A stretch of 64,000 nt of DNA from Actinomycetes bacterium (GTDB taxonomy: Bacteria; Actinomycetota; Acidimicrobiia; Acidimicrobiales; RAAP-2). Below, one piece after another: positions 28,067-36,635 of the stretch. Position numbers and translations under genes: made by a program. How positions within the stretch are numbered: position 1 is the stretch's first letter; every line of letters begins with the position of its first letter. The notes below the pieces were generated by a model that was given only the letters and a program-made list of their open reading frames with translations, was not told the origin of the DNA and made no database searches. The stretch is from contig JAKAUQ010000027.1 in the NCBI GenBank assembly GCA_021827705.1, positions 28,230-92,229 of the forward strand. Direction: 5' to 3'.

Positions 28067-29037
28067 GGGGCGGCCTTCAGGGGGCGCCACCACGCCTCGT
28101 GGTCGTGGTACCAGGCGACCGTGGCCGCCAGGCCCTCGGCCAAGGAGACCTGGGGCGCATAGCCCAGCTCGTCGCGGATCTTGGACCAGTCCACCGAGTA
28201 GCGCCGGTCGTGACCGAGGCGATCGGTCACCGGGACGACCATCGACTCGTCGGCCCCGCACAGCGCCAGCAGGCGCGTGGTGAGCTCACGGTTGGTCAGC
28301 TCGGTGCCCCCACCGATGTTGTAGATCTCGCCGGGCCGTCCCCGCTCGAGCACGGCCAGCAGGCCGCGGCAGTGGTCGTCGACGTGGAGCCAGTCGCGCA
28401 CGTTGCCCCCATCGCCGTAGAGGGGTACGGGCAGCCCGTCGGCCAGGTTGGTCACGAACAGCGGGATGACCTTCTCGGGGAACTGGCGGGGCCCGTAGTT
28501 GTTCGAGCAGCGCGTCACCATCACGGCGAGCCCGTAGGTCCGGTGGTACGCCAGGGCCACCAGGTCCGAGGCGGCCTTGGAGGACGAGTAGGGCGAGGAG
28601 GGCTCCAAGATGTGGTCCTCGCGCCACGATCCGTGCGGGATCGACCCGTAGACCTCGTCGGTCGAGACGTGGACGAAGCGGGCCACGCCGGCGCGGCGCG
28701 CCCCCTCGAGCAGCTGCTGGGTCCCCAGGACGTTGGTCTCGAAGAAGGGCGTGGCCGCGGCGATCGAGCGGTCCACGTGGCTCTCGGCGGCCAGGTGGAC
28801 GACGGCGTGGGCCCCCCCGAGCGCCTCGTCGACGGCGGCCGGGTCGGTGATCGACCCGTGGATCAGGCGCGCGCGCGGGTCCGCCAGCACCGCCTCGAGG
28901 TTCTCGCGTCGGCCCGAGTAGGTCAGCGCATCGAGCACCACGACCTCGTCGTAGCCCAGCCGCTCGGCGTCGGCCAGCAGCATCTCGGTGAAGCGGGAGC
29001 CGATGAATCCGGCCGCGCCGGTGATGACAACGCGCAT
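28063..29037 (-). CDS. rfbB: dTDP-glucose 4,6-dehydratase
   Basis: An extended short-chain dehydrogenase of 324 residues that converts dTDP-glucose to dTDP-4-keto-6-deoxyglucose. The NAD loop is [12 protein letters not shown], the catalytic TDEVYGS is present, and YSSSKAASD provides the YxxxK pair. [17 protein letters not shown] and the late GGGTELTN fit RmlB. The ATG at 29037 has a GAGGGAG site. It is divergent from rfbA with 47 bases between starts, and together with rfbC the genes cover the first three steps of dTDP-deoxysugar synthesis. Confidence 0.93.
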   Translation of the reverse strand: MRVVITGAAGFIGSRFTEMLLADAERLGYDEVVVLDALTYSGRRENLEAVLADPRARLIHGSITDPAAVDEALGGAHAVVHLAAESHVDRSIAAATPFFETNVLGTQQLLEGARRAGVARFVHVSTDEVYGSIPHGSWREDHILEPSSPYSSSKAASDLVALAYHRTYGLAVMVTRCSNNYGPRQFPEKVIPLFVTNLADGLPVPLYGDGGNVRDWLHVDDHCRGLLAVLERGRPGEIYNIGGGTELTNRELTTRLLALCGADESMVVPVTDRLGHDRRYSVDWSKIRDELGYAPQVSLAEGLAATVAWYHDHEAWWRPLKAAP

Positions 29038-29072
29038 GGTCTCCCTCATCTGGGCTCGACGCGACGGCTTCT

Positions 29073-29078
29073 TATACT
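29073..29078 (+). promoter_or_regulatory. -10 element TATACT of rfbA, leaderless type
   Basis: A near-consensus hexamer six bases before the GTG at 29085. No convincing -35 is seen. Confidence 0.6.
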
Positions 29079-29084
29079 ACTGAG

Positions 29085-29867
29085 GTGAAGGGAATCATCC
29101 TGGCGGGCGGGAGCGGCACGCGCCTGTACCCGATCACCCGAGCGGTGTCCAAGCAGCTCCTGCCGATCTACGACAAGCCGATGATCTACTACCCGCTCAG
29201 CACGCTGATGCTGGCCGGGCTGCGCGAGATCCTCCTGATCACCACGCCGCACGATCAAGACGCGTTCCGTCGCCTGTTCGGCGACGGCCGCCAGCTGGGC
29301 CTGGACCTGCACTACGTCGTCCAGCCCCAGCCCAACGGGCTGGCCGAGGCGCTCATCTTGGGCGAGGAGTTCCTGGCTGGGGACAAGTGCGCCCTGATCC
29401 TGGGCGACAACCTCTTCCACGGTCCGGGCCTGGGATCGCACCTGGCGGCCAACCGCGACATCGAGGGCGCCCTGATCTTCGCCTACCAGGTCTCGGACCC
29501 CTCGCGCTACGGCGTGGTCGAGTTCGACGACGCCGGCCGCGTGCTGTCCATCGAGGAGAAGCCCGCGCACCCCAAGAGCTCCTACGTGGTGCCGGGCATC
29601 TACTTCTACGACGAGCACGCCTCGCAGATGGCCCGGGCCCTCACGCCGAGCCCCCGGGGCGAGCTCGAGATCACGGCGCTCAACTTGAGCTATCTCGAGC
29701 GCGGCGCGCTGCGCGTGGAGGTCCTGTCGCGGGCCACGACCTGGCTCGACACGGGTACCCACGAGTCGCTCTACGAGGCCAGCGGCCTGATCCGCACCCT
29801 GCAGCAGCGCACCGGCCTGCGCATCGGCGACGTCGACCAGATCGCGCGCGACCAGGGTTGGTGCTAG
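29085..29867 (+). CDS. rfbA: Glucose-1-phosphate thymidylyltransferase
   Basis: A nucleotidyltransferase of 260 residues that makes dTDP-glucose from dTTP and glucose 1-phosphate. It starts [17 protein letters not shown], the nucleotide-binding signature, and has [27 protein letters not shown], the EKPAHPKS segment and [10 protein letters not shown]. The length is somewhat shorter than the roughly 290 residues of E. coli RmlA. The GTG start is set by TATACT six bases upstream. It acts one step before RfbB. Confidence 0.93.
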   Translation: MKGIILAGGSGTRLYPITRAVSKQLLPIYDKPMIYYPLSTLMLAGLREILLITTPHDQDAFRRLFGDGRQLGLDLHYVVQPQPNGLAEALILGEEFLAGDKCALILGDNLFHGPGLGSHLAANRDIEGALIFAYQVSDPSRYGVVEFDDAGRVLSIEEKPAHPKSSYVVPGIYFYDEHASQMARALTPSPRGELEITALNLSYLERGALRVEVLSRATTWLDTGTHESLYEASGLIRTLQQRTGLRIGDVDQIARDQGWC

Positions 29868-29883
29868 GGCTCCGATGCCCTAG
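29864..29883 (+). terminator. Small perfect inverted repeat at the rfbA end
   Basis: CTAGGGC and GCCCTAG pair over seven bases around a 6-base loop, beginning in the rfbA stop codon and ending in the TAGAGT hexamer before bioY. No T-run follows. It could end rfbA transcription weakly or be a regulator site over the bioY promoter. Confidence 0.45.
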
Positions 29884-29895
29884 AGTTGGGCCAAC
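29881..29895 (+). promoter_or_regulatory. bioY upstream element: TAGAGT hexamer overlapping a GTTGG-G-CCAAC palindrome
   Basis: A TANNNT hexamer (29881-29886) overlaps an 11-base palindrome (29885-29895) just before the AAGGAGG ribosome site of bioY. The position suits an operator or a small leader hairpin that controls biotin uptake. It does not match a regulator site I recognise. Confidence 0.4.
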
Positions 29896-29907
29896 CAAGG
29901 AGGCCTC

Positions 29908-30489
29908 ATGTCCACCGTCGCCGTGCCCACCCGTCGCGTCCTGGCCGACGTCGTCTCGCCGTCCCGCCTCGCCGACGCGGGACTGGTGGTCGCCGGAGCG
30001 ACCCTGACCGGCCTGCTGGCCCAGGTCTCCATCCCCCTCGGCTTCACGCCCGTGCCCCTGACGGGGCAGACCCTCGGCGTGATGCTGGCGGGCGCGGCCC
30101 TCGGCTGGCGCAGGGCGACGGCCGCCATGTCCCTCTACGTCGTCGCCGGCGTCCTGGGCGTCCCGTGGTTCGCCGGTCACGCCTCGGGCTTTCCGGCGGC
30201 GACCTTCGGCTACCTGCTCGGCTTCATCGTCGCGGGCGCCGTGCTGGGACGCCTGGCCGCGTCGGGCGCCGATCGCACCGTGGGTCGCGCGATCGCGTCG
30301 ATGGTGGCCGGCGAGGTGACGATCTTCGCCTTCGGCGTCACGTGGCTGGCCTTCGACCTGCACGTCTCGGCCGCCCAGGCGCTCGCCCTGGGGCTGGCGC
30401 CCTTCGTGGCGGGCGAGCTCATCAAGGCCGGCCTGTGCGGGATCGCCCTGCCGGCCACCTGGCGCCTGGTCGACCGGGCGCCGCGCTGA
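29908..30489 (+). CDS. bioY: Biotin transporter BioY (ECF substrate-binding S component)
   Basis: A membrane protein of 193 residues with about six segments. BioY captures biotin and works alone or with an ECF energising module (BioMN or a shared one), which is not in this window. Family markers are PLGFTPVPLTGQTLGVMLAG, LYVVAGVLGVPWFAG, ATFGYLLGFIVAG and the C-terminal PFVAGELIKAGL. The ATG has a strong AAGGAGG site. The upstream palindromes suggest regulation. Its stop is adjacent to the stop of the convergent hydratase gene. Confidence 0.92.
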   Translation: MSTVAVPTRRVLADVVSPSRLADAGLVVAGATLTGLLAQVSIPLGFTPVPLTGQTLGVMLAGAALGWRRATAAMSLYVVAGVLGVPWFAGHASGFPAATFGYLLGFIVAGAVLGRLAASGADRTVGRAIASMVAGEVTIFAFGVTWLAFDLHVSAAQALALGLAPFVAGELIKAGLCGIALPATWRLVDRAPR

Positions 30490-31158
30490 TCAGGGAGCCG
30501 GGGGGAACCCCAGCGTCGTGGTGACGTCGCGGAACACCACGCGCTTGTGGGCCGCGACCACGGCACGATCCTTGCCCGCCTGGGCCGCCGCGACCGCGAC
30601 CGCCCGCTCGACCAGCCCGTCGGCGCTGGCCACCTCCTCGACGATGCCCGCAGCCATCGCGTCGGGGCCCGGGTAGCGCCGGCCCGTCAGCATCACCTCG
30701 AGCGCCGTCGCGCGCGGTAGGCGGTTCAGCACGATGGCGGCGAGCTTCTCGTCCAGGGGCAGGCCGATGTCGACCTCGTTCATGCACCAAAAGCCCCGGT
30801 CCTCGCGCATGACCCGGTAGTCGAGGGCGCAGCTGAGCAGCGCCCCGCCCGCGAAGGTGTGACCGTTCAGCGCGCCCACGGTGTAGGCGGGAAACAAGAG
30901 CAGGCGCGCGACCGCCCGGTGCAGCCCGGGCAGGACGCGAGCCAGTCCCGCCCAGTCGGTCCCGTAGCGCTCCAGGTCCAGCCCGTTGGAGAAGAACTTG
31001 CCCTCCCCGGTGAGCACCAGCGCCAGCGGGCCCGCAGTCGTCTCGAGCGCGTCGAGGATACCGTGCAGCTCGCCCAGGGAGTCCTCGTTGATGCGGTTCT
31101 CGCCGTCGCGCCAGCGCAGGAGCGCGACGGGCCCGTCGTGGTCCAGGTCGAAGATCAC
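30490..31158 (-). CDS. Enoyl-CoA hydratase/isomerase family protein
   Basis: A crotonase-fold protein of 222 residues. Oxyanion-hole segments are FFSNGLDLERYG and GHTFAGGALLSCALDYRVM. The pattern NGHTFAGGALL followed by a Glu further on (NEVDIGLPL) resembles delta3,delta2-enoyl-CoA isomerases more than classical hydratases, because the pair of hydratase glutamates is not clearly present. The function is therefore isomerisation of unsaturated acyl-CoA or a related step, at moderate confidence. The GTG follows TAGTGT by six bases. It is divergent from the aminopeptidase gene. Confidence 0.8.
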   Translation of the reverse strand: MIFDLDHDGPVALLRWRDGENRINEDSLGELHGILDALETTAGPLALVLTGEGKFFSNGLDLERYGTDWAGLARVLPGLHRAVARLLLFPAYTVGALNGHTFAGGALLSCALDYRVMREDRGFWCMNEVDIGLPLDEKLAAIVLNRLPRATALEVMLTGRRYPGPDAMAAGIVEEVASADGLVERAVAVAAAQAGKDRAVVAAHKRVVFRDVTTTLGFPPAP

Positions 31159-31164
31159 CCCCGA

Positions 31165-31170
31165 ACACTA
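31165..31170 (-). promoter_or_regulatory. Leaderless-type -10 element of the enoyl-CoA hydratase/isomerase gene
   Basis: Minus-strand TAGTGT, six bases, then the GTG at 31158. Confidence 0.5.
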
Positions 31171-31205
31171 CGTGGTGGGACAGCCGGAGCTCGGAGAGCC
31201 TCGGC

Positions 31206-31211
31206 TACATT
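31206..31211 (+). promoter_or_regulatory. Leaderless-type -10 element of the aminopeptidase gene
   Basis: TACATT, six bases, then the ATG at 31218. Confidence 0.5.
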
Positions 31212-31217
31212 GAGCCC

Positions 31218-32708
31218 ATGACCGACCTACCCGTGACCGAGCCCGACGTCTCGGCAGAGCACCCGCTGTCGGCGACCTGGGTCTGGGCCGGCCCGCACCG
31301 CCCGCCGGTGCCCCGCGCGCTGGTCGCGCAGATGACCAGCGGCTGGGGTGTGGCGGCCCCTACGAGCACCACCTACCCGGCCGCCGCCGCCTGCGCCGAG
31401 CGCCGGCGCCGCCTCGGCGAGCGCTTGAGCGGCGCCACGCTGGTCGTCCCGACCGGGCCCTTGAAGGTGCGCGCCAACGACACCGACTACCGGTTCCGCC
31501 CCGGCACCGACTTCTTCTACCTCACCGGCTGCGACGAGCCCGACGCGGTCGTCGTGCTGGCGCCGGGAGCCGGTGACGTGCACGCGACCTTGTTCCTCCC
31601 CGAGCGCCGCGACCAGCGCTCCCACGAGTTCTTCACCGACAGCCGCTACGGCGAGCTGTGGGTCGGGCCGCGCCGCGGGGTTCGCGAGGCCGCCGCCTAC
31701 TACGACATCGACACCGCGCCCCTCGAGGAGCTGCCCAAGCACCTGAGCGGCCTCCAGGGAACCCGACTGGCCGTGGTGCGGGGCCTCGACCCGGCCGTCG
31801 ACGCCTTGGTGGCGCCCTCGGACACCGACGCGGTCCTGACCGCCGCGCTGAGCGAGCTGCGCCTGGTCAAGGATGCCTTCGAGCGCGCCCAGCTGGCCGC
31901 GTCCATCGCCGCCACGGTCGCCGGCTTCGCCGACGTGGTGCGCGCCCTGCCGACCGCCCAGGGCCACGGCGAGCGGGTGGTCGAGGGCGTCTTCAACCTG
32001 CGCGCCCGCGTCGCGGGCCGCGACGTCGGCTACGACACGATCGCCGCGGCCGGCGCGCACGCCTCCATCCTGCACTGGACGCGCAACGACGGACCGGTGC
32101 GCGCCGGGGACCTCCTGCTGCTCGACGCCGGCGTCGAGGGGGACCACCTCTACACCGCCGACGTCACGCGAACCCTGCCGGTCTCCGGGACGTTCTCGCC
32201 CGCCCAGCGGCGCATCTACGAGATCGTCCTGGCCGCCCAGGAGGCCGGCATCGCCGCCGTGCGCCCCGGCGTGCCCTTCGCCGCCGCCCACGACGCGGCG
32301 ACCGCCGTCCTCGTCGAGGGGCTGGTCGACCTCGGCCTGGTGCCCGACGCGGCCACCGCGCTGCGACGCGACGTGCAGTCCTACCGGCGCTACACGCTGC
32401 ACGGCACGAGCCACATGCTGGGCCTCGACGTCCACGACTGCGCCAACGCCCGCCAGGAGCTCTACCGCGGCGACCTGGCCGAGGGCTACGTGCTGACCGT
32501 GGAGCCGGGTCTCTACTTCCAGGCCCACGACCTCACCGTCCCCGAGGAGTACCGCGGGATCGGCGTGCGCATCGAGGACGACATCTGGGTGGGGGCTGAC
32601 GGCCCGGTCAACCTGTCGGCCGCGCTGCCGCGAACGGTCGAGGACGTGGAGGCGTGGATGCACGAGCTGTGGCGCGGCGGGACGACCAACCTGCTCCTCA
32701 GCCACTGA
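31218..32708 (+). CDS. pepP: Xaa-Pro aminopeptidase (aminopeptidase P)
   Basis: A metallopeptidase of 496 residues of family M24B that removes N-terminal residues before proline. The N-terminal domain shows FRPGTDFFYLTGCDEPDAVVVL. The C-terminal pita-bread domain has the metal ligands in LLLDAGVE, YTADVTRT, HGTSHMLGLDVHD, TVEPGLYF and VRIEDD, a complete set of two Asp, one His and two Glu. It is cytosolic, with no signal peptide. The last 11 bases overlap the convergent esterase gene. Confidence 0.92.
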   Translation: MTDLPVTEPDVSAEHPLSATWVWAGPHRPPVPRALVAQMTSGWGVAAPTSTTYPAAAACAERRRRLGERLSGATLVVPTGPLKVRANDTDYRFRPGTDFFYLTGCDEPDAVVVLAPGAGDVHATLFLPERRDQRSHEFFTDSRYGELWVGPRRGVREAAAYYDIDTAPLEELPKHLSGLQGTRLAVVRGLDPAVDALVAPSDTDAVLTAALSELRLVKDAFERAQLAASIAATVAGFADVVRALPTAQGHGERVVEGVFNLRARVAGRDVGYDTIAAAGAHASILHWTRNDGPVRAGDLLLLDAGVEGDHLYTADVTRTLPVSGTFSPAQRRIYEIVLAAQEAGIAAVRPGVPFAAAHDAATAVLVEGLVDLGLVPDAATALRRDVQSYRRYTLHGTSHMLGLDVHDCANARQELYRGDLAEGYVLTVEPGLYFQAHDLTVPEEYRGIGVRIEDDIWVGADGPVNLSAALPRTVEDVEAWMHELWRGGTTNLLLSH

Positions 32709-33549
32709 GGCCGCCGCCCCAGCCGAGCACGCGGGACCCGAAGGCCACGATCGCGTCGCGCGCCTGGGCACCGGCCACGCTCGCCCCAGGCGTCAGGGCG
32801 AAGTCGTGCCACTGGCCCGGCCACTCGTGCAGCTCGACGCCCGGCCAGCGCGCGAGTGCCGCGGCGTCGGGGGCCACGAGATCATCGTCGGTCCCCACGA
32901 CCAGCGTCGGCGGCAGGGCTCGGGGCGGCCCGCGCAGGGGCGAGGCGAGCGGGTCCCGGGGCTCGCGCGCGTAGTGGCGCGCGCACGCGGCGAGCCAGCC
33001 CGGGCTGACCAGCGCGTCGCGGGCCGCGAGGTCGGGCGCCAACTGGCGCGCCAGGTCCAGCCAGGGCGACACCAGCACCTGGGCGGCCAGCTGCCCGGGG
33101 CGCGCCGCCGTGGCCGCGAGGAGGGCTCCGGCGCCCGCGGAGTCCGCCAGGGCCAGCACCACGCGCGTGGCGAGCGCGGCCAGCACCGCGGCGACGTCCT
33201 CGACGGCCGCCGGGCAGGGGTGCTCGGGCGCCAGCCGGTAGTGGGGGGCCACCACCGGCGCGGCCCACGCGACCGCCAGGTGCGAGGCCAGCGCGCGACC
33301 CATGACCGGCGAGCCCAGGCAGTACCCGCCGCCGTGGACGTAGAGCACCGTGCGGTCCCGGTGGGCTCCCGGCGGGGACCAGCGCTCCACCGGCACGCCA
33401 CCCAGGACCAGCGCCTCGCGCGTGACGCCCGGGGCCGCACGACCCGCCACCGCGGCCGCGAAGCGGGCCCGCTGGCGCGCCAGGGGCACGTCGGCCGAGA
33501 AGATCAGGCGTCGCAGACCCACCAGGCTCGCGGGCCGGGTCTCGCTCAC
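32698..33549 (-). CDS. Alpha/beta-hydrolase esterase of the hormone-sensitive-lipase type
   Basis: A protein of 283 residues. HGGGY at 72-76 gives the HSL-family oxyanion hole. The nucleophile is S137 in ALADSAGAG, the acid is in VGTDDDLVAPD and the His is in GQWHDF. Such enzymes hydrolyse short-chain esters. The nucleophile motif reads ADSAG rather than the usual GDSAG. The GTG overlaps the serB stop by four bases, making it the last gene of the acetyltransferase-MFS-serB-esterase run. The natural substrate is unknown. Confidence 0.85.
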   Translation of the reverse strand: MSETRPASLVGLRRLIFSADVPLARQRARFAAAVAGRAAPGVTREALVLGGVPVERWSPPGAHRDRTVLYVHGGGYCLGSPVMGRALASHLAVAWAAPVVAPHYRLAPEHPCPAAVEDVAAVLAALATRVVLALADSAGAGALLAATAARPGQLAAQVLVSPWLDLARQLAPDLAARDALVSPGWLAACARHYAREPRDPLASPLRGPPRALPPTLVVGTDDDLVAPDAAALARWPGVELHEWPGQWHDFALTPGASVAGAQARDAIVAFGSRVLGWGGGLSG

Positions 33550-34691
33550 GCCTCGGCGCGCAGCCCGAGGAACACCAAGACGGCGTCCAGGTTGGGCACC
33601 GAGAGGGTCGCGTCGGCGTGCTCACGCACGACGGGCTTGGCGTTGAAGGCCACCCCGAGGCCCGCCGCGACCAGCATGTCGATGTCGTTGGCCCCGTCCC
33701 CGATGGCCACCGTACGCTCCAGGGGGATGCCCAGCTCGGCCGCGAAGCGGCGCAGCGCGGCCGCCTTGCCCGCACGGTCCAGGATGGCGCCCACGACCCG
33801 TCCAGTCAGGCGCCCCTCGGCGATCTCCAGGTGGTTGGCCGCGTAGTGCTCGATCCCCAGCTCGGCCAGTAGGGGCGCCAGGACCTCGGAGAAGCCGCCC
33901 GAGACGACGGCCGGCACGTGGCCCAGCCGCTGCAGGGTGCGCACCAGGGTGCGCGCGCCCGGCGTCAGCGACACGACGCCGCGTACCTCGTCGAGCACCG
34001 ACGCCGGAGCACCGGCCAGCGTGGCCACGCGTCGTCGCAGGGACTCGGCGAAGTCCATCTCGCCGGCCATCGCGGCGCGCGTGACGGCCTGCACCTCGGC
34101 CGCGCGCCCGCAGATGTCAGCCAGCCGGTCGATCACCTCGTCTTGGAGCAGTGTGGAGTCCGCGTCCATCACCACCAGCCGCGTCGACCAGCGCTCCGGG
34201 CCGTCGCGTTGGATGGCCACGTCGAGCCCGTCAGCCGCGGCCGCCGCTCCCATGGCTCGGCGCAGCGCCTCGGGGTCGCTGGTGCGCACCACGATCTCGT
34301 AGCCCGTGACCGGCTGGCGGGCCAGCAGCGTCGCTCGCTGGAGGCTCGCGCCGGCGCCGGCGATCGCCCGCCCCACGCGGGCCAGGGCGGCCGGCGCCAC
34401 CACGGGCGCGAGCACCGAGACGACGTAGGCGTCATCGCGCGCGGGCCGCAGCCTCGCGGTGGAGACCAGGACGCTGGTCGCCGGTCCGAGTGCCTCGACC
34501 AGGTGCTGGCGCAGGACCGCGGGGTCGGCGGGCGCCCCGGTCACCTCGGCCACCGTGATCGCGCCGTCGCCCAGGGCCGTCTGGGCCAGGTCACGCACGA
34601 CGACCTCCGGGGCCGCCAGCGCCGCGAGGGCCCCCAGGGCGGCGGCGGCCTCGCGGCGCGGGCCCAGCACGCTCACGGCGTAGGTCGGCAT
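33546..34691 (-). CDS. serB: Phosphoserine phosphatase with N-terminal ACT region
   Basis: A protein of 381 residues. The C-terminal HAD domain has DADST at 176-180 (nucleophile D176 and acid/base D178), SGGFSE and GDGANDIDML, as in SerB, which makes serine from phosphoserine. The first 160 residues look like one or two ACT domains (VSVLGPRREAAAALG, VVSVLAPVVAPAALARVG), probably sensing serine as in mycobacterial SerB2. The ATG follows TATCCT by six bases, so it may have its own promoter within the operon. Confidence 0.92.
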   Translation of the reverse strand: MPTYAVSVLGPRREAAAALGALAALAAPEVVVRDLAQTALGDGAITVAEVTGAPADPAVLRQHLVEALGPATSVLVSTARLRPARDDAYVVSVLAPVVAPAALARVGRAIAGAGASLQRATLLARQPVTGYEIVVRTSDPEALRRAMGAAAAADGLDVAIQRDGPERWSTRLVVMDADSTLLQDEVIDRLADICGRAAEVQAVTRAAMAGEMDFAESLRRRVATLAGAPASVLDEVRGVVSLTPGARTLVRTLQRLGHVPAVVSGGFSEVLAPLLAELGIEHYAANHLEIAEGRLTGRVVGAILDRAGKAAALRRFAAELGIPLERTVAIGDGANDIDMLVAAGLGVAFNAKPVVREHADATLSVPNLDAVLVFLGLRAEA

Positions 34692-34697
34692 CCCTCG

Positions 34698-34703
34698 AGG
34701 ATA
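34698..34703 (-). promoter_or_regulatory. Leaderless-type -10 element of serB
   Basis: Minus-strand TATCCT, six bases, then the ATG at 34691. A weak GAGGG directly before the ATG is too close to act as a normal ribosome site. Confidence 0.45.
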
Positions 34704-34711
34704 GAGCCCGG

Positions 34712-35962
34712 CTAGGCGGCCGCCCGCTGGCGGGCCACCCCGGCCACGTGCTCGTCGGTGCGCGCATCGAAAGACCACAGGCGTGGGAGGGCCACCGCGA
34801 CGCCGGCGACCGAGCCCGCGGCACCGATCCCCCCCAGGCCGAGCGAGAGGCGCAGCGACCACCACGCGGCCATCCAGCCCGAGCGCAGCTGGCCCGTCGT
34901 GGGCCCCAGGGCGTAGGAGATCAGCTCGACGCCAGCCAGGCGGCCCCGCACGTCCGGCGGGATCGACTCGTTCCACAAGGTGGTGCGAAAGATGCCGCTC
35001 ATCGCATCTGCGCCGCCGGCGATGGTCAGGCCGACCAGGTCCAGGGGCAGGCTCCGGGCGAAGCCGAACAAGGTGATGCCGGCTCCCCACACGACCGCAG
35101 CCACCACGATCGCGCGCCCGTAGTGGTGGACGTGGCGGGTCCAGGCGGCACCCAGGGTCGCCAGCAGCGAGCCCAGGGGGAGGCCCAGGTAGAGGAGCGC
35201 CAGCGCGTCGGGTTGGGGGAAGGTCGCCGCGACGAAGGGCAGCATCACGACCGGGTAGGCCCAGGCCATCGCCAGCAGGTCCACCACGTACGTGCCGATC
35301 AGGTCGGGGCGCGTGTGGGTGTAGCGCAGTCCCGTGCGCAGCGAGGCGACCACCGCGGACCCGCCCCCGCCGCGCGGGGGTCGGGGCAGCGAGGCCAGCA
35401 GCGGCACCGAGACGCTGAAGGCCACCACTGTCACCAGGTAGGCCCACCCCGGGCCGGCCAGCACCGCGATCAGGCCCCCGATGGCCGGGGCGACCAGCGT
35501 CGCGGTCGTGTCGCGGATGGCCCCGAGCGTGGCTGCCGCACGCTGCTCGTCGTGACGCACCAGCAGCTGGCGCATGGCGGCCACGCTCGGGGTCTGCAGC
35601 GACCCCGCCGACACCACCAGCGCGTCAACGGCGTAGAGGACCCAGGCGTGGGGATGCCACAGCGTGTTGACCAGCAGGGAGACCGACAGCAGCCCGAGGG
35701 CCACCTCGGTCGCCACGGCCATGACGCGCCGATCCAGGTGGTCGGCCAGCACGCCGCCGTAGAACCCGAGGACCACGATGGGGATCACCTCGACGAGGCC
35801 CAGGCTCCCCACCGCCAGCACGGAGTGCGTGAGGAGCCGCAGCTGGTAGGCCGTGACCACGTAGGTCAGCTGGTTGCCAACGCCCGAGAAGAAGCGCGCG
35901 ACGTAGAGCCGGCGAAAGGCCGCCGACGAGCGCAGCGGACCCAGGTCCACGCCCACCCTCAC
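34712..35962 (-). CDS. MFS transporter, EntS-like (MFS_3) group
   Basis: A protein of 416 residues with about twelve membrane segments. It opens with a short cytosolic tail then FRRLYVARFFSGVGNQLTYVV, and has GGVLADHLDRRVMAV, the MFS loop 2-3 motif, followed by LQTPSVAAMRQLLV, typical of EntS-like exporters. The substrate is unknown. The GTG overlaps the acetyltransferase stop by four bases, so an export role for an acylated product is conceivable but unproven. serB follows after 20 bases. Confidence 0.83.
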   Translation of the reverse strand: MRVGVDLGPLRSSAAFRRLYVARFFSGVGNQLTYVVTAYQLRLLTHSVLAVGSLGLVEVIPIVVLGFYGGVLADHLDRRVMAVATEVALGLLSVSLLVNTLWHPHAWVLYAVDALVVSAGSLQTPSVAAMRQLLVRHDEQRAAATLGAIRDTTATLVAPAIGGLIAVLAGPGWAYLVTVVAFSVSVPLLASLPRPPRGGGGSAVVASLRTGLRYTHTRPDLIGTYVVDLLAMAWAYPVVMLPFVAATFPQPDALALLYLGLPLGSLLATLGAAWTRHVHHYGRAIVVAAVVWGAGITLFGFARSLPLDLVGLTIAGGADAMSGIFRTTLWNESIPPDVRGRLAGVELISYALGPTTGQLRSGWMAAWWSLRLSLGLGGIGAAGSVAGVAVALPRLWSFDARTDEHVAGVARQRAAA

Positions 35963-36597
35963 GGAGCGCCCTCGACCCAGCCCTCCCCGGGACGGTAGTG
36001 GCGCAGGATTCGGGCGGGCACCCCGCCGATCACCACGTGACTGGGGAACTCGCCGCGCACCACGGCGCCCGCGGCGACCGTCGTGTGCTCGCCCAGCACG
36101 GTGCCGGGCAGGATCACGACGTGGGCGCCGAGCCAGCTGCCTGAGCCGATGCGGACGGCCGCCTCCCGTGGCGTCTGCCATCCGATGGGCCGATCGGGAT
36201 CCTCGTAGGAGTGATTCTGGTCGGTGATGTACACGTAGGGCCCGGTCTGGATCTCGTCACCCAGCTCGACGCGCCAGTGGCCCACGATGTGCGATCCCCG
36301 GCCGATGACGCAGCGACGCCCGAGCGAGACGACCGGGCTCGACAGCATCTCCTGCTCGGGACCGATCCCGACCGCCAGGGTCACTCCGGGGCCGATCATG
36401 GTCTCGTCACCGATGGCGATGTAGCGCTCGTTGTAGATCACACCCTGGGGCGCGAGGAGCGCTGCGCCGCGCCCGAAGGAGGCAAAGCGCCGGGCGTAGC
36501 GGTCCTGCGGCCCCACCGTGGCCACCTCGTCGAGGTAGCGGCGAGCGGCGCGCACGGCCTCGCCCAGGCGCCGACGCAGGACCAGTCGAGGGCGCAT
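35959..36597 (-). CDS. Left-handed beta-helix acyltransferase (acetyltransferase family)
   Basis: A protein of 212 residues with hexapeptide-repeat character (IGDETMIGPGVTL, RCVIGRGSHIVGHW, RIGSGSWLGAHVVILPG, EHTTVAAGAVVRGEFPS). It contains YITDQNHSYEDPD with the probable catalytic His, and ends with IGGVPARILRHYRPGE as in maltose/galactoside O-acetyltransferases. The acceptor is unknown. It heads the operon, with TAGCGT six bases before the ATG, and overlaps the MFS gene by GTGA. Confidence 0.86.
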   Translation of the reverse strand: MRPRLVLRRRLGEAVRAARRYLDEVATVGPQDRYARRFASFGRGAALLAPQGVIYNERYIAIGDETMIGPGVTLAVGIGPEQEMLSSPVVSLGRRCVIGRGSHIVGHWRVELGDEIQTGPYVYITDQNHSYEDPDRPIGWQTPREAAVRIGSGSWLGAHVVILPGTVLGEHTTVAAGAVVRGEFPSHVVIGGVPARILRHYRPGEGWVEGAP

Positions 36598-36603
36598 GCG
36601 CCC

Positions 36604-36609
36604 ACGCTA
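36604..36609 (-). promoter_or_regulatory. Leaderless-type -10 element of the acetyltransferase operon
   Basis: Minus-strand TAGCGT, six bases, then the ATG at 36597. Confidence 0.55.
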
Positions 36610-36635
36610 CTGTCACGCCTCCCGAGGGCCCGGGG

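Noticed and set aside
33546..35447. Single 633-residue minus-strand frame covering serB and part of the MFS gene
   Set aside because: Only the part from 34691 encodes SerB; upstream it is another frame of the MFS transporter gene.
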